Below, piece by piece: positions 21,570 to 32,989 of a stretch of DNA of 64,000 nucleotides. Position numbers and translations under genes: made by a program. The notes beneath the pieces were generated by a model. That model did no database searches and was not told where the DNA came from. It worked only from the letters and a program-made list of their open reading frames with translations. Where the stretch lies: the NCBI GenBank assembly GCA_029706075.1, contig JAINUG010000108.1, positions 1,922,001 to 1,986,000 on the forward strand, given 5' to 3'. How positions within the stretch are numbered: position 1 is the first letter of the stretch; each line of letters opens with the position of its first letter. This DNA comes from Aldrovandia affinis (Eukaryota > Chordata > Actinopteri > Notacanthiformes > Halosauridae).

Positions 21570-24500
21570 GTACAGAATTTATGAGTGGCAGCTCACACTC
21601 ATAAAGGACCAGCCAATACGGGTGCATTAGACCGATACGCTATGGTTTGGGAGAAAAGTCTTTTCTCATTCTGGCGTTAATTTCATTCCATATAAACAAA
21701 GAAATGTGACAATCTAAATGTAAAAAAAAAATAGGAATCATTTGAAAAATATATAGAAACCTGGATAACACCAACATTTTAATTGAATGAATATGCCCCG
21801 GGAGCGAGATGGGGAGACTTTACCATCAGACAAGATCACATTTGGTGATCACTCCTGTTCAACTTTAAAAGCGAAACGGTATACAATGTCCTCAGACAGA
21901 TCATTGATGGGGCATTTTGCTAAGTTTAATTTATACCCTGAAAGTTTACAGAAATCATACAATATATCCAGGAGGCAAGGTATAGAGTTGATTATATAAA
22001 GAAACAGTATAAAGAAGCAGGTCATCTGTGTAAAGGGAAACCTCACGAGTCGTTTTGCCCTGACTATACCCCGGACCATCTCATCAGAACTAAAGGCAAT
22101 AGCCAGAGGTTCAATCGCAATAGCAAATAAAAAAGGGGATAAACAACAACCCTGCCTGCTCCCTCTATAAAGGGGAAAGTAGCTGGAGGTTACGCCATTA
22201 GTTCATACAGAGGTCATAGCAGACGAATACTATATTTTCCCCCAGGTAGGAAAAGTTAGCCCGAACCCAAATTTCTCCAAAACAGTAAACAGGTAGGCGC
22301 AGTGGATAGCACTGTCGCCTCACAGCAAGAAGGTCTCGGGTTCGAATCCAGGCCGGGGGCCTTTCTGTGTGGAGTTTGCATGTTCTCCCTGTGTCCGCGT
22401 GGGTTTCCTCCAGGTACTCCGGTTTCTTCCCACAGTCCAAAGACATGCACGTTAGGCTAATTGGAGAGTCTAAATTGCCCGTAGGTATGAGTGTGTGAGT
22501 GAATGGTGTATGTAGTGCCCTGCGATGGATTGGCGACCTGTCCAGGGTGTATTCCTGCCTCTCGCCCTAATGCATGCTGGGATAGGCTCCAGCCCCCCCG
22601 CGACCCTGACCAGGAATAAGCGGCTGAAGATGAGATGAGATGAGTAAACAGGTAGTCCCACTCAATCCTGCTGAGAGCCTTTTCAGCATCAAGAGAGACA
22701 ATTACTTCAGGTTCTAGGGTTGAGTCGGTGGAGAACAGGATATGAAATAGTCGACGCAAGTTAAAAAAGCATTGTCGCCCCCGAAAATGAAAACGGTTTA
22801 GTCGGGGTCAATGATGGAAGGAATTACGTGTTCCAGACAATGCGAAAGAGCTTTAGTAAGTAAGCTTTCCCACTTTGCATTGCCGTGATCATATGTGTAA
22901 TCTCATCGGTTGATAATGAGCTATCAAGGGAGGCCTGTACATCAGGACCAAGACTGGGAAATCTAGTTTGTCAAGAAATGACTGGATCTGGGACAGATCT
23001 GCAACTGAGTCAGAGCGATATACTGTAGGTTAGAATAGAACTGTTTAAATTTGTCATTAATGACCTGTGGGTTGTACGAAGTTGAATCTGGGCCTGTACT
23101 AATCTCTGCTATGGTGTATTTACCTGACGATTGCCAGAGCTGATGTGCTAGTAGTTTGCCATTTCTTTAACCTTGTTTGTAAAAGACCTGTCTTGAATTT
23201 AATCAAATAATTTCAGTTTGAGAAGTGGAGAGATCGCCAGTAGGAGTCTTTCTTTATAGAGATCTGGGCTTGGAGACAGAGCATATCTACTGTCAATGTC
23301 TGCAATGAGCTGTGGCAGTTCGGTGAGTCCTTTAGAACATTGCTTATTTTCAAAGGCAGTGTAAGAAATTATTTGGCCGCTGATGTATGCTTTTAAGGAT
23401 TCCCAGACAGTACACTTGGAAATCCCTGGGGAGTTGTTAACCTCAAGAAATAAATCAATTTGTCCTCCTAGAATTTTTTAACATTTACTGCATGATAAAA
23501 AATAAGGGGTCAGGTGCGCTGGCATGGTATGCTGTCTGGGAAATGTATATCCATCCAAACAGGACAATGGTCCGAAATGATGATGCTGTGGTATTGACAG
23601 TTGGAGAGAGAGGGCAATATTCTGTTGTCTTTCAAAAATAAATCTATTCTAGAGTAACTATGATGAACTGGGGAGAAGAAAGAATACTATTTAGTGGTGA
23701 GATTACTCCTCCTCCAAGGATCAGACAGGCTATTGGCTTGCAAAAAAAGAGTTGATTATTGTTGCAGATTTAGACAGTTAGGTCTCGATTTGTCCACCTG
23801 TGCATGAAGAACACAATTGAAGTCTGTGAAGAAAATAGCTGTGAATCATCCCAGTTAGGATTATTGATATTAGGTAGCATAACAGGTGTATTCAACAATT
23901 TGCCTACAACAATAACATAGCGACCATTCACATCTGAAATCACATTTGTGGCATTGAATAGGATGCCTTTCCTAACCGGGATAGCAGTCCCTCTTGCTTT
24001 ATAATTTAAGCTAGAATTAAATGTTTGTCCAATCCAGTTGTACTTAAATCTCACCTGACTACTGATTTGTAAGTGCTTCTCTTGAAGATACATGATGTCA
24101 GGAGTGAGTGATTTCAGGTCTGCAAATATTTTCTTACACTTCAATTTACAATCAAATTGTTCATGACCGTAACATTCCAACAAATGAAGGATGTGGAATC
24201 TGGGGCCTTACGTGTTTGTAGGCATCGCTATGTTACTCTGTAAATTGGAGATATGCGCACGTCATACATGTCGAGGGTCGATTGTACCTTAAAGGAATGA
24301 GCTGCAAAGTACAAAACATTGGGAATAGAGACATTTTAAGAAAAGAGAAAGAGAGAGAAAAATAAGAATTCCCCAACTCTGGACCCCTGAGCAGGCCTCT
24401 CCCCACGATGGAGGCCACAGAACTCACACTTGAGCATTCTACAAAAATGTTACACGTCAAAAACGTAACTAACTCTTAGGTGAACTCTACATGAGTCAAA

Positions 24501-25230
24501 CTGATAACTCCCCTTTAATAATGTTCTATAATCCAGCAGCAGGAACAGTGCTGGAAATGGTGTGTATTTCCACATAAAAAAAATGTCCAGCAGCTATCAA
24601 AGCTATGTCAAGGTCATTGTCCATTCACTGACTTCTTAGTATAGAAAAAATACATTAGGGCTGGAAACAAAAGAAATCATGTGAAACAATGTAACGTTAT
24701 AGAAAAAAATGATGGAACAGAAAACAAAAAAATGGCGCACTGTGTAGTAGAAATAGTTCACTTGATAGCTGGACAACTTAACCTCCTCTTCCCAAAAGCT
24801 GTTTGTGTGGGAACGCCCAAAGGAGTGGCCGTTGGTTAGTGACCAAAGTGACCTCTAGTGGGAAAATCGCTTCTGGTGGATCCCTAGGGTCATGGTTAGC
24901 CCCTTCTTCTAGGCTTTAGTGTTGTGTGTCACACTTAATTTGAGGTGTCTCTCTGGATCTCCAAATCTGAGCGAATGGAGGCAATCTCAGTGCGTAGATC
25001 TGTGGAAAGACTGTGGTACTTTTCTGTGTAATTCGGATGATAGTGACGCCATGTTAGCTATGAAAAATATTAGTACCGAGGAGGGTGAAATTATAGAGAA
25101 AATATTAAAATAAAGTTTTTCCCGGACAGAGCTGAAAAAACACATTCTTACATGCTGCGGCTCACCCCCCCGAGTGCAATATTTTGCCTGTTCCATATGA
25201 TGTACTGTCTGCCTAGTGTGACTTGGCAAG
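21570..25230 (-). pseudogene. Degraded L1/Tx1-clade non-LTR retrotransposon
   Basis: Read on the minus strand from high to low coordinates. A possible ORF1 coiled-coil piece at about 24930-25020 reads TDLRTEIASIRSDLEIQRDT. An APE endonuclease region at 23530-24185 has LKSLTPDIMYLQEKHL, GRYVIVVGKLLNTPVMLPN, YSRIDLFLKDNRILP and IISDHCPVWMDI (the SDH motif). The reverse transcriptase at 21850-22760 has VIVSLDAEKALSRIEW, GSRQGCCLSPFLFAIAIEPL and SGYKLNLAKCP. Near 21690 is LFIWNEINARMRKD. The catalytic LYTDD region is out of frame with its surroundings, and several stops and a SINE-like insertion at 22297-22642 break it. Dead copy; 5' limit uncertain. Confidence 0.85.
22297..22642 (+). repeat. SINE-like fish repeat, family E, nested in the L1-like element
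   Basis: Head: GCGCAGTGGATAGCACTGTC and B-box-like GGGTTCGAATCC. Body: TTGCATGTTCTCCCTGTGTC, CCACAGTCCAAAGACATGCA and CTGCGATGGATTGGCGACCT. Tail: GATGAGATGAGATGAG. It is flanked on both sides by the identical 13-bp AGTAAACAGGTAG (22284-22296 and 22643-22655), which shows the exact insertion point. The repeat type is widespread in fish genomes. Confidence 0.9.
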
Positions 25231-25795
25231 TTTGTCAGCTAGAAAAATTATGCGGTTTAATAATTTTCATAAAAATGAAAACACTAACCCCCTGTATTTG
25301 ATGAAACGGTTGTACATTTTACTATCCCCCTCCTCTGTCTTAAGTCTGAAATGTACTTAAGTGAATAATTATGGTTTTCCCCACTGCTCCTTGTAAATTG
25401 CATTGTGCCGCAGTTTGCTCAGAGGGCATCTCTTTGTTGAACCCAGTTATTTAGTCTTAACCAGAGTGGGTGTCCATCCTTAACTGCTGTGCAGTTTGAG
25501 CTGTGTTTTTGCCAATTAAACCTACCTTTAAACAGTTTTATGTAGTGGTAACTGTGCTAAGAAAATACATCATGCTTTCTTTTCCTGTGAATTAGATTGA
25601 AAAATTATGCAATTCTACATGGGGAAAAAACTAATAGTTATGTTTTGTGCTTTTGAGGCTAATAAGCACTTGTTATTTCACAGTTGTGGGGAGTTACTCA
25701 GTGAAGCTTTTCTTTGTTTTCTCTTGTTAAGTGCTTCCCCCACACTTTGCTTCTTATTGTGATATAAAGAAAGCCATGTGTAAGCCTTATAGAGC

Positions 25796-26142
25796 GGGGG
25801 CGGCGGATAGTGTAGCGGTCTAAGGCACCACTTTGGCTGGTCCGGTGTGGTGTGCGCTGCCTGTCAGGGACGTGGTTCGAAACCCGCGTCTCTACCACAC
25901 CAGCCCTGGTCGTCAGCCCGAGCGGTGGCGGCATTTGGCTGTCCGCCCCAGGGGGAGGGGGGAGGGAGAGCCGTTTCTGAGGAAAAGTGGAGGTCGCTGC
26001 CCACGGAGAATTGGCTTGCCTCGAGTAGTCGAGCGACGGACCAGTGTGGGGAGGGTTAATCGAAATAAATAGAGGGTGCAATTGGCTACCAAATTGGGAG
26101 AAAAACGAGAAACACTCTGAAACAAATGTAAAAAAAATTAAA
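25796..26142 (+). repeat. SINE family C, full-length, with perfect target duplication
   Basis: Plus-strand copy with tRNA-like head (GTAGCGGTCTAAGGCACC and GTGGTTCGAAACCCG), body GGCATTTGGCTGTCCGCCCC, and AT-rich tail. Flanked by AAGCCTTATAGAGC at 25782-25795 and 26143-26156, identical over 14 bp. Best preserved copy of its family in the window. Confidence 0.93.
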
Positions 26143-27173
26143 AAGCCTTATAGAGCTGGGGAAAATTCACAGATTCATCGGTGCCTCGAATTTTGAAAAC
26201 CATTGATGCAAAAATAAATACAGATTTTTTTTAATGGGGCCAGAACTTGTACTTATTGAGATGGCTTGCTCAATGGACACAAGGGAATTTTGCCCTTTAA
26301 GAAAGCTACATGAATTGTACCTTTACAGTAATTTTACAGTAGAGTACATGCAGTTTTCTGCGGATCCTTTGAAAGGACCAGGTAATTGGAGTAGAAATAA
26401 GCCCCTCTATTATAATTCTTGTGAAACTTAATTTTGAGAGGAAAGTGCACATTAACCTTTGTAAGAAGAACAAGGCAGAGAGGAACAAGGGCCAAGAGGA
26501 CATGTACCATTAATATGTGCATTACCTGGTGTTATTTGGAATAAGGATAGATGAGATGCAGCCAAAGTAATGGATTTTACTTTAATAAACGATTTTGGAT
26601 AGAAAGCGCATCCTATAAATGTGGCTCACCAGCTACACGTTTCTGAATTCGACAGCTAGTTTGATGCAATTAACAAGCTACATTTACACCAGCCTCAGTC
26701 CTGCACTCAACCGTTTCTGATTATGATGTTAGCTTGCTCTAATATTCCATATTAATTTCACATTTTTGGATAGCACTACGGTTTTGTCTCACAATTGAAT
26801 CAGTGCATCAATATATTTATTTCATTATGATGCTGTGATGATTTTTAAATTGCCAAAGACCTAGTTCTAAAATATTCAGTTTTTAAGAACATGACTGCAG
26901 TTTACTCAACAGTGAGTGATTGTGACACACACCCCCACAAGCCGAGCACAGTGAATCACGTTCCCAAGACATTTAAGGTACATCTTTGTAATATTTGCAT
27001 TCATGACATACGTAAAGATGAAAATACAATATTATTACTGAGCCAAAATATGATATGCATACAGTAAGTTTAGAAACAATACTGTACGTGCTGTCCTACT
27101 CAACTTGGATGCAAAAAAAGTAAGATAAAAAGATGCATATTCCCAAGGGCTATCTTTTCTCTCTTCTTGACAG

Positions 27174-27301
27174 GAGAGGAGAATCTTCTGGCAATACTGA
27201 AGAGAAGATGGTGGAAGTACATGATACTGGGTTTGATAGATATAGAAGCCAACTATCTGGTAATTAAGGCCTACCAGTACACCACTCTGACCAGTGTTCA
27301 G
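27174..27301 (+). CDS. slc35f1: slc35f1 exon 3
   Basis: Acceptor TTCTTGACAG, donor CAG/GTGAGT. The split Gly codon from exon 2 is completed by GA, and the exon ends in phase 0. It encodes [19 protein letters not shown], then [20 protein letters not shown] and SVQ: the cytosolic basic segment after helix 2 and the third transmembrane helix. The motif EANY(L)V(I)KAYQYT is characteristic of SLC35F1/F2. A TG microsatellite begins 11 bases after the donor, which is unusual for an exon of this conserved gene. Confidence 0.96.
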
Positions 27302-27311
27302 GTGAGTCAAA

Positions 27312-27348
27312 GTGTGTGTGTGTGTGTGTGTGTGTTCATTTGTGTGCA

Positions 27349-27391
<43 letters not shown>
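27312..27391. repeat. (TG)n microsatellite beside exon 3 donor
   Basis: Two TG runs separated by TTCATTTGTGTGCATGTGTT. It starts 11 bases inside the intron. Confidence 0.95.
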
Positions 27392-27394
<3 letters not shown>

Positions 27395-28540
27395 ATCCTC
27401 GCTTCAGATGTAACCTGTTGTGTGTGGCACTGTCCTTGAAAAATGGTGGCCAGTGCACTTGTGTATCACTGTTAGCCCGGTCTGTCTCACAGAAGTCTTC
27501 TTGTGTTTTGCATGATCATTGCCCACAGTCGCACTCCCAGTCGCTCTGACCCGCCATCGCAAACGTTTGGTAAAGCGCCACCGTACGAGTGTAGGTACAG
27601 GAGGGCCAAACAAAGGATATTTCGATCTCGCGCCATTCAAAGGAGGGCCTCGCTCAGGGCTCTCCTAAAAAGCGTTTGTTTGGTTGTGGGAGGAGGCGTA
27701 AACGATTACTTGAGAGCCGTGTGGAGAGGGCGATTGATTCTCCTCTCTTCGTTTTCCTAATCTCGCCCGAATCTGCCGGTTCCCAGACCCCCGGTGCACG
27801 GCAGGGGAATTGAAATCAATTCCGCAGGCCTTCTGGCCTCCGAGATTTGAGGAGATGGGCAGTGTGGAGAGCCGCACAGGCATGTCAGCCCCGGTGATGA
27901 ATCACCTCTGGCTCTTCCAGTCTGGCCAGGGTCTGGCCAGAATCGCTGCTGAGCGTTCACGTCGACCGCGCGGCTGTGATGCACAAAAGGGCTCTCACAC
28001 AGCTCCTGTTACTGAGAGAGCAGTTAAATAATCCTGTTTGTGTCACGTAGTGCATTGAGACACACAAAAGGCTACAGAGGCTTAAATAATAACAGTACGC
28101 ATGTTAGCCGGAGGCGCGCTGACTATGTCTCTGAGTTGGAGTCTCTCGGAAGAGCTGAATGCTGACCATTGATGAACGCACAGACCGTGATATTCAGTGT
28201 TCACATTCACCTCAAGGCCGCGGTGCGCAAAGGCCTGTCATTCACACAACTGAAACATCTGTTAAGTAACAGCTAAAAACCACAATGCGATACGCATATG
28301 TCTGTCACACAGCAAGTACTGCATATACTCTAGGCATTTTAATGAGCAGAATTCTCCCAGACTGGTGACACACAGACAGGTGAAGAGCATGGACCCCAGG
28401 CTACCACTGATGCTCCTTTGCTTTGATAGATAAAAGCCCACCGTGGCAAATCAATGAGGAGAAGTCCATTGTTCTCCTGACCCACCAGCGTGGACAGGGT
28501 ATTTTGGGCACAGATACACACAGGAATACCTTTAGAGAAC

Positions 28541-28573
28541 CCCCCCCCCACACACACACACACACACACACAC
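28541..28573. repeat. poly-C/(CA)n tract
   Basis: A short C homopolymer runs straight into CA repeats. ORFs across it are artefacts. Confidence 0.9.
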
Positions 28574-30476
28574 CTGCTGCCATCATTCATCCTGGCAGGA
28601 AGCAGATGAAATGTCAGGGCCTATGTCGGTCAGACACGTCCTCCGCCTTCTGGTGTCGCTGGAGATTTCAGCGCCGTTGTTTCAAAAGCTGGAATCAATG
28701 ACAGGTGCTTCGGCAGGGCAATGAGAGGTAATCCCAGGCAATTTTGCCGTGCTATTTTGTGTTGGTTTGCCTTGGCACGCCTTGCTCTGGTCTGAGGGAG
28801 TGGAAACCGGAGGGACGCGATGAGGTATTGACTAGCTCCGGCTCCCCGCTGACCCCAGGGGTTCCTGAGTTATCAGAGCCTGTTCATTGGACTGCTGATG
28901 ACATCAGGTAGACGTTTTAATTGTGATGCCGTTACCCCTGCTACAAAATTTGGTATGGATACAAGGGAAAAAAACCCCTAGCAAATCTGTTATTTAAAAA
29001 ATGTGGAATGACAGGAGAAAAATGATCTGTGATATTTTGAAGGGCGTACGGTAGTCTGTCAGAGACAAATCTGCACTCCATGTAAAAGTAATGCAGTGCT
29101 TTGATGAAGACCAGGACTACAGCATAGTTCAGCAGTGACTTAAATGAAGCTGAGCTATAAATATTTTGGACCTGCTCCCACTCCCTGTTTAACAGTACAT
29201 TGTTTGTCTCTGTGCTAGTGTATGTTTTTAATTTTAATGGCTCTCTCTTTACCTTTTCTCCTCATTCTCAGCAGGAAAATGTGCACTACGCTCCTTAACA
29301 TTTTTTAAATATGAACTATAACAAGGCTAGATAATGGCTCATTAATATTAATGTCCAGACGTGAAGAGCTATACATAAACCGCGCTGTAAAAGATTTTCC
29401 CATTAAGCCGAGATGATTAGTCGTGGAGAGTGGCCATGGCGTCTGGCACGGCTCCGGGTTGCTGGTCAGGGGAGTCATCGAGGCTCCGCTCTTCTACCTG
29501 CGCGTGCTCAGAGTACAAGGGGCAACGCTCTGATTACCATGCATGGATTCAACTCCCCGTTAAATGCGTGAATTTAGTCTGGGTTCTGGGCAAAGATGAA
29601 TACATTTACACTCACGTGTATTTACATTTAGATTTGTTTCGCAAGGTGTCCTGAGAAAGCACGATAACCCGCATTTTCATTCTTGGCCTCGTCTCACGTC
29701 TCAAGACGGCGGAGCCTCACGTTGCGACTGTCGGCGCCGCATTACCGATGTACTGGACAATTTGCAAAAAAAGAAATAAAAAAAGGCGTCACCTCTTCAC
29801 AGGGTTTGACAAGTCTCTCACAAATAAAACCTTTTTATTTGCCCCGAAACTATTATTATTGAGTCTTTTGAGGACGCCTTGCGGGAAATAGCGACTACGT
29901 GTCCTGTCTTTGCTCGTTAGCCGTGTTCGCTGTGTTTTTACCATCATTCTTCTGCGACGTCTCTCTGGAAGTTTGGGAAACGGCAGCGTTTCAATTTTAA
30001 AGTATGTGTTTTGAAAGTCCCTTCATCATCAAAGCAACAGGAATGGATTTTGTTGTAAAAGCACCAAGCGCCATCAACAAATCTCTGCCTGCGCTTTCAT
30101 CCCTGGCAAGTGCCCTCATTCTTTTCAATCTCCGACCGTTCGTTATTGACATTAATGCTGTGGGAATAAAAGGTAGCCCAATCTTCTTGTCCACGTTCTC
30201 AGTTTTTTTATGGTAATAACGCCGCACGGGGAGGCTCCGCTTTTCCTGGGGTCGATTAACATCCCCATTTGCTGTACATTACACGTCCCCCAGGTGGTTC
30301 GCAAAGAGCTGCCACTAAGCGCCCACTAGTCCAGGAAATGGAGGCCTGATGGGTCTCCATGCGACAGTAAAACTCACCCTCCCCCTTCCCAGGCCTCCTC
30401 CCAGGCCTGGGCCATTGTGGCCCCCTATTAGACAGAGGGCGTGTCCTGACCCCCCCTGTGCCCCTGTGCTCCGCAG

Positions 30477-30636
30477 CTGTTAGACTGTTTCGTCATCCCT
30501 GTGGTGCTGCTCCTATCCTGGTTCTTCCTGCTGGTGAGGTACAAGGCCGTGCACTTCGTGGGTGTCGGGGTGTGCCTGCTGGGCATGGGCTGCATGGTGG
30601 GGGCGGACGTCCTGGTGGGCAGACAGCAGGGCCTGG
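30477..30636 (+). CDS. slc35f1: slc35f1 exon 4
   Basis: Acceptor CTGTGCTCCGCAG, donor CTGG/GTAAGT. It starts in phase 0 and leaves one G for the next exon. It reads [19 protein letters not shown], then [19 protein letters not shown] and [16 protein letters not shown]: two transmembrane helices with the F1/F2-type LLDCFVIP and [11 protein letters not shown] motifs, about residues 158-211. The exon matches the usual vertebrate length with no indel. Confidence 0.96.
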
Positions 30637-32118
30637 GTAAGTCCTTCTCAAAGACTAAGGGAAGCGTCCTCAAGCCAAAAGTACCTCAATAAAGTCTGTT
30701 TAAAGGGTGCATGGGCCATGAGAAGGTATCCACAAATAAAGGCGAAAAGGCAGGCACTTATTTGTAGGTAACACGGGAGTTTTTTAATAATAAAGTTTAC
30801 ATGTAACAGCCCATCACAATTGACTGATGTCATTGAAAAAATGTTATGTTACCTAGAAGTGAGTGCCTGCCTTTTCATCTTTATTTTAAGTCCTCCTTAA
30901 CACTGGCCTGTAAAAAGCAAAAAGCTAATTACAATACTTCAACTACCTTTGATAATAAAAATTCTCTGTGCTGTATTTTCCCTGGTTGTTTTCACTTTTG
31001 GATCCAGGCATTGGTCACATTTGTCGCATTGGTCACATGGTCACATTGGTCAGTGGTGCCAAATTCCCCTGCTTGACAAGGTTGTTATAATCCAGGCGAA
31101 GGCGTATTGATTTTCTTTACATTTCTATTTGATATATAGTTATGAAACAACAGATGACTTAAGGAGTACAGTTGTCCAGCACAGTTTTCCCTTGATACAG
31201 TGCTACACAAGGAGTTGTGTATCAGAATTTATGGTGTATTGATTAAAAATACATTGCATTACTTGTTTGGAAATCTAAACCACACAGTATATCTCGTTAA
31301 TAAACATACAGAATGTGTATTTTATTGAATGTTATTTGCATTTAAATAAAATAAAAACAGAGTCTTTATAATCTTGATGGTCTGCACTATCCCACATTAC
31401 CATTATGCAAATAGTCTGTACATAGTAATTACAACTATAGTTATAGTTTTACATTTATTAGTGTTTCAGAAAGGGAAAATATATAGTGTGTGAATACAGG
31501 ATGTATTGTCAACCTGTTGGTTACCAGTTGGTTGTTGGTTACCATTGCTTTAGATTGTTTGTGTGTCACTACCATTTCAGCAGAATGCCAGAACCAAGAC
31601 ACAAAAGATAGAAAGGGTATTTTCACCACATGAGAATATCAACTTGCATACAATGACAGGGAAAATCTTGCAAGAAATACAAACATTGGTGTTACAATTA
31701 AGCATTTTCAATGCCAATGAAAAGCATGTATACACAGCATGTCCTTGTCACACAAAACCTTGTATTTCACAAAAACATTTTTTATATTCACCAGCATAAC
31801 ATTATGGTTTACTCACATAGGTTTTTGAATGAACCTTTGAACCGACTTTTACATAGAACTGGATGAGAACTTTCAATGTGTTTAAAAAACCAAATGCAAA
31901 AAATGGAGTAAATATCCTCTTTCTCTAAATCTCCCACAATCAATCTGTAGGAGACAAATTATCAAGCATTATTTGGAGCATAGCATTTAAACAAACGGTT
32001 TAATGCTCAAATGGGAGCTCTTTGGAGCTCTTCCCCTGTGTTTTTCAATTGATTTCTGTCACACAGTTATCTTGCTGTGATTGTAGTCCTTTGTCCTCTC
32101 CCCTTGTGCTGTTTCCAG
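30637..32118 (+). other. slc35f1: slc35f1 intron 4
   Basis: Contains a foldback element at 30734-30887. The rest (30900-32100) is AT-rich unique sequence with no gene or repeat that I recognise. Confidence 0.85.
30734..30887. mobile_element. Foldback/MITE-like inverted repeat
   Basis: Left arm 30734-30774 and right arm about 30843-30887 are inverted copies of about 40 bp. Both contain AAAAGGCAGGCACT and AGGTAACA in mirror orientation, with a spacer of about 70 bp. No obvious target duplication was identified. Confidence 0.7.
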
Positions 32119-32275
32119 GGGACCACAAGCTCCTGGGTGACCTGCTGGTTCTGGCGGGGGCCACGCTTTATGGGATCTCCAACGTCTGCGAGGAGTTCAT
32201 CGTCAAGAACCTGAGCCGGGTGGAGTTCCTGGGCATGATGGGGCTCTTCGGCTCCTTCTTCAGCGGGATTCAGCT
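32119..32275 (+). CDS. slc35f1: slc35f1 exon 5
   Basis: Acceptor GTGCTGTTTCCAG, donor CAGCT/GTGAGT. It completes a Gly codon and ends two bases into a Leu codon. It encodes [20 protein letters not shown], then [18 protein letters not shown] and [13 protein letters not shown]: two transmembrane helices of the second DMT repeat. The cysteine in SNVCEE stands where I recall tryptophan in the mammalian protein; the comparison is from memory. Codon usage is GC-rich compared with the AT-rich flanks. Confidence 0.96.
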
Positions 32276-32566
32276 GTGAGTGCGCGCTCCCGCGTAACCA
32301 CCGCGTAACTACCGCTCTCCAACGCCCATTGCTTCACGCACACCGCATCTAGCACCCTCAAACCTCCTGCCGCCTCTCGGCAAGCACTACATCTACCCTC
32401 TTCCGACGTGGGCTTGATGCGGTTCGTTGGATGCTTCTTCAGGGATTCAGCTGTGCATGCTACCACTCTCCAGTGTCCTACCATTACACTGTGAGCAGTG
32501 TAATCAATCACCTATCAAATCTATCAGTCGTGTCCAACATCTTACATCACTTCATATATATATGTC

Positions 32567-32698
32567 ATTTAGCAGATGCTTTTTAAATGACTTACAGTAG
32601 TGAATGCATACATTTTTCAGTATATGTGGTCCCAATGGGAATTGAACCCACAACCTAATCGTTGTCAAGGCCATGCTCTACCTACTGAGCCACACAGA
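32567..32698 (-). repeat. tRNA-derived SINE, family B
   Basis: On the minus strand: GTGTGGCTCAGTAGGTAGAG (A box), GGTTGTGGGTTCAATTCCC (B box), then GACCACATATACTGAAAAAT and a tail CATCTGCTAAATGACATATA. Relatives at 50970 and 51319. HpaI-like in appearance; family name not assigned. Confidence 0.9.
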
Positions 32699-32722
32699 AC
32701 CACTTAATGCACTATAGCTATC

Positions 32723-32724
<2 letters not shown>

Positions 32725-32771
<47 letters not shown>

Positions 32772-32776
32772 ACACA
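32725..32776. repeat. (CA)n microsatellite
   Basis: A long CA run with one TA interruption lies just after the SINE head. Confidence 0.95.
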
Positions 32777-32989
32777 TTCACATATACATAAGAATTCCAC
32801 TTTGAATACTTAAACTAGGATAGGGGGACATTGCATTGGCCGTAAGAACAAATCCTAAACAAATCCTACTCCCAAACACTACAACATAATAGTACTGGAA
32901 AGAAAAGCAATCAATTAGTTGAAATCCAATTCCAAAATTGTAATAAAGCAATAAAGTAATGATGAGGGAGGGTCCATCATTGTCCAAAA

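Larger units (their letters stand above)
8369..27173 (+). other. slc35f1: slc35f1 intron 2 (about 18.8 kb)
   Basis: Largest intron fully inside the window. Repeats listed separately fill parts of it: SINEs at 8818, 11768, 16350, 22297 and 25796; hAT-like pieces at 9290-9923; Tc1 remnants at 13663 and 19668; palindromes at 14107 and 14730; a tandem duplication at 17399; a Harbinger-like element at 17750; and an L1-like element at 21570-25230. In 10000-11750, 11900-13600, 14850-16300, 16550-17350, 19030-19660, 19830-21500 and 26160-27170 I see no gene. Parts of 13000-13650, 15250-16150 and 16700-17350 are GC-richer and repeat-free. Confidence 0.9.
27302..30476 (+). other. slc35f1: slc35f1 intron 3
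   Basis: Holds a TG microsatellite at its start (27312-27391) and a poly-C/CA tract at 28541-28573. The rest has no recognised gene or transposon. The segments 27550-28010 and 29330-30230 are GC-richer and repeat-free, so could include conserved regulatory DNA. Confidence 0.85.

Noticed and set aside
22300-22450. Possible tRNA gene (B-box-like GGGTTCGAATCC)
   Set aside because: No cloverleaf of 70-75 bases can be formed; the motif belongs to a dispersed SINE-like repeat. The same applies to B boxes in the other SINEs.
24919-25113. Small plus-strand ORF MLCVTLNLRCLSGSPN
   Set aside because: It is antisense to the ORF1-like coiled-coil remnant of the L1-type element.
27167-27439. Frame running past exon 3 into the TG repeat
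   Set aside because: Only the part to 27301 is exon 3; the valine/cysteine repeats are translation of the TG microsatellite after a clear GTGAGT donor.
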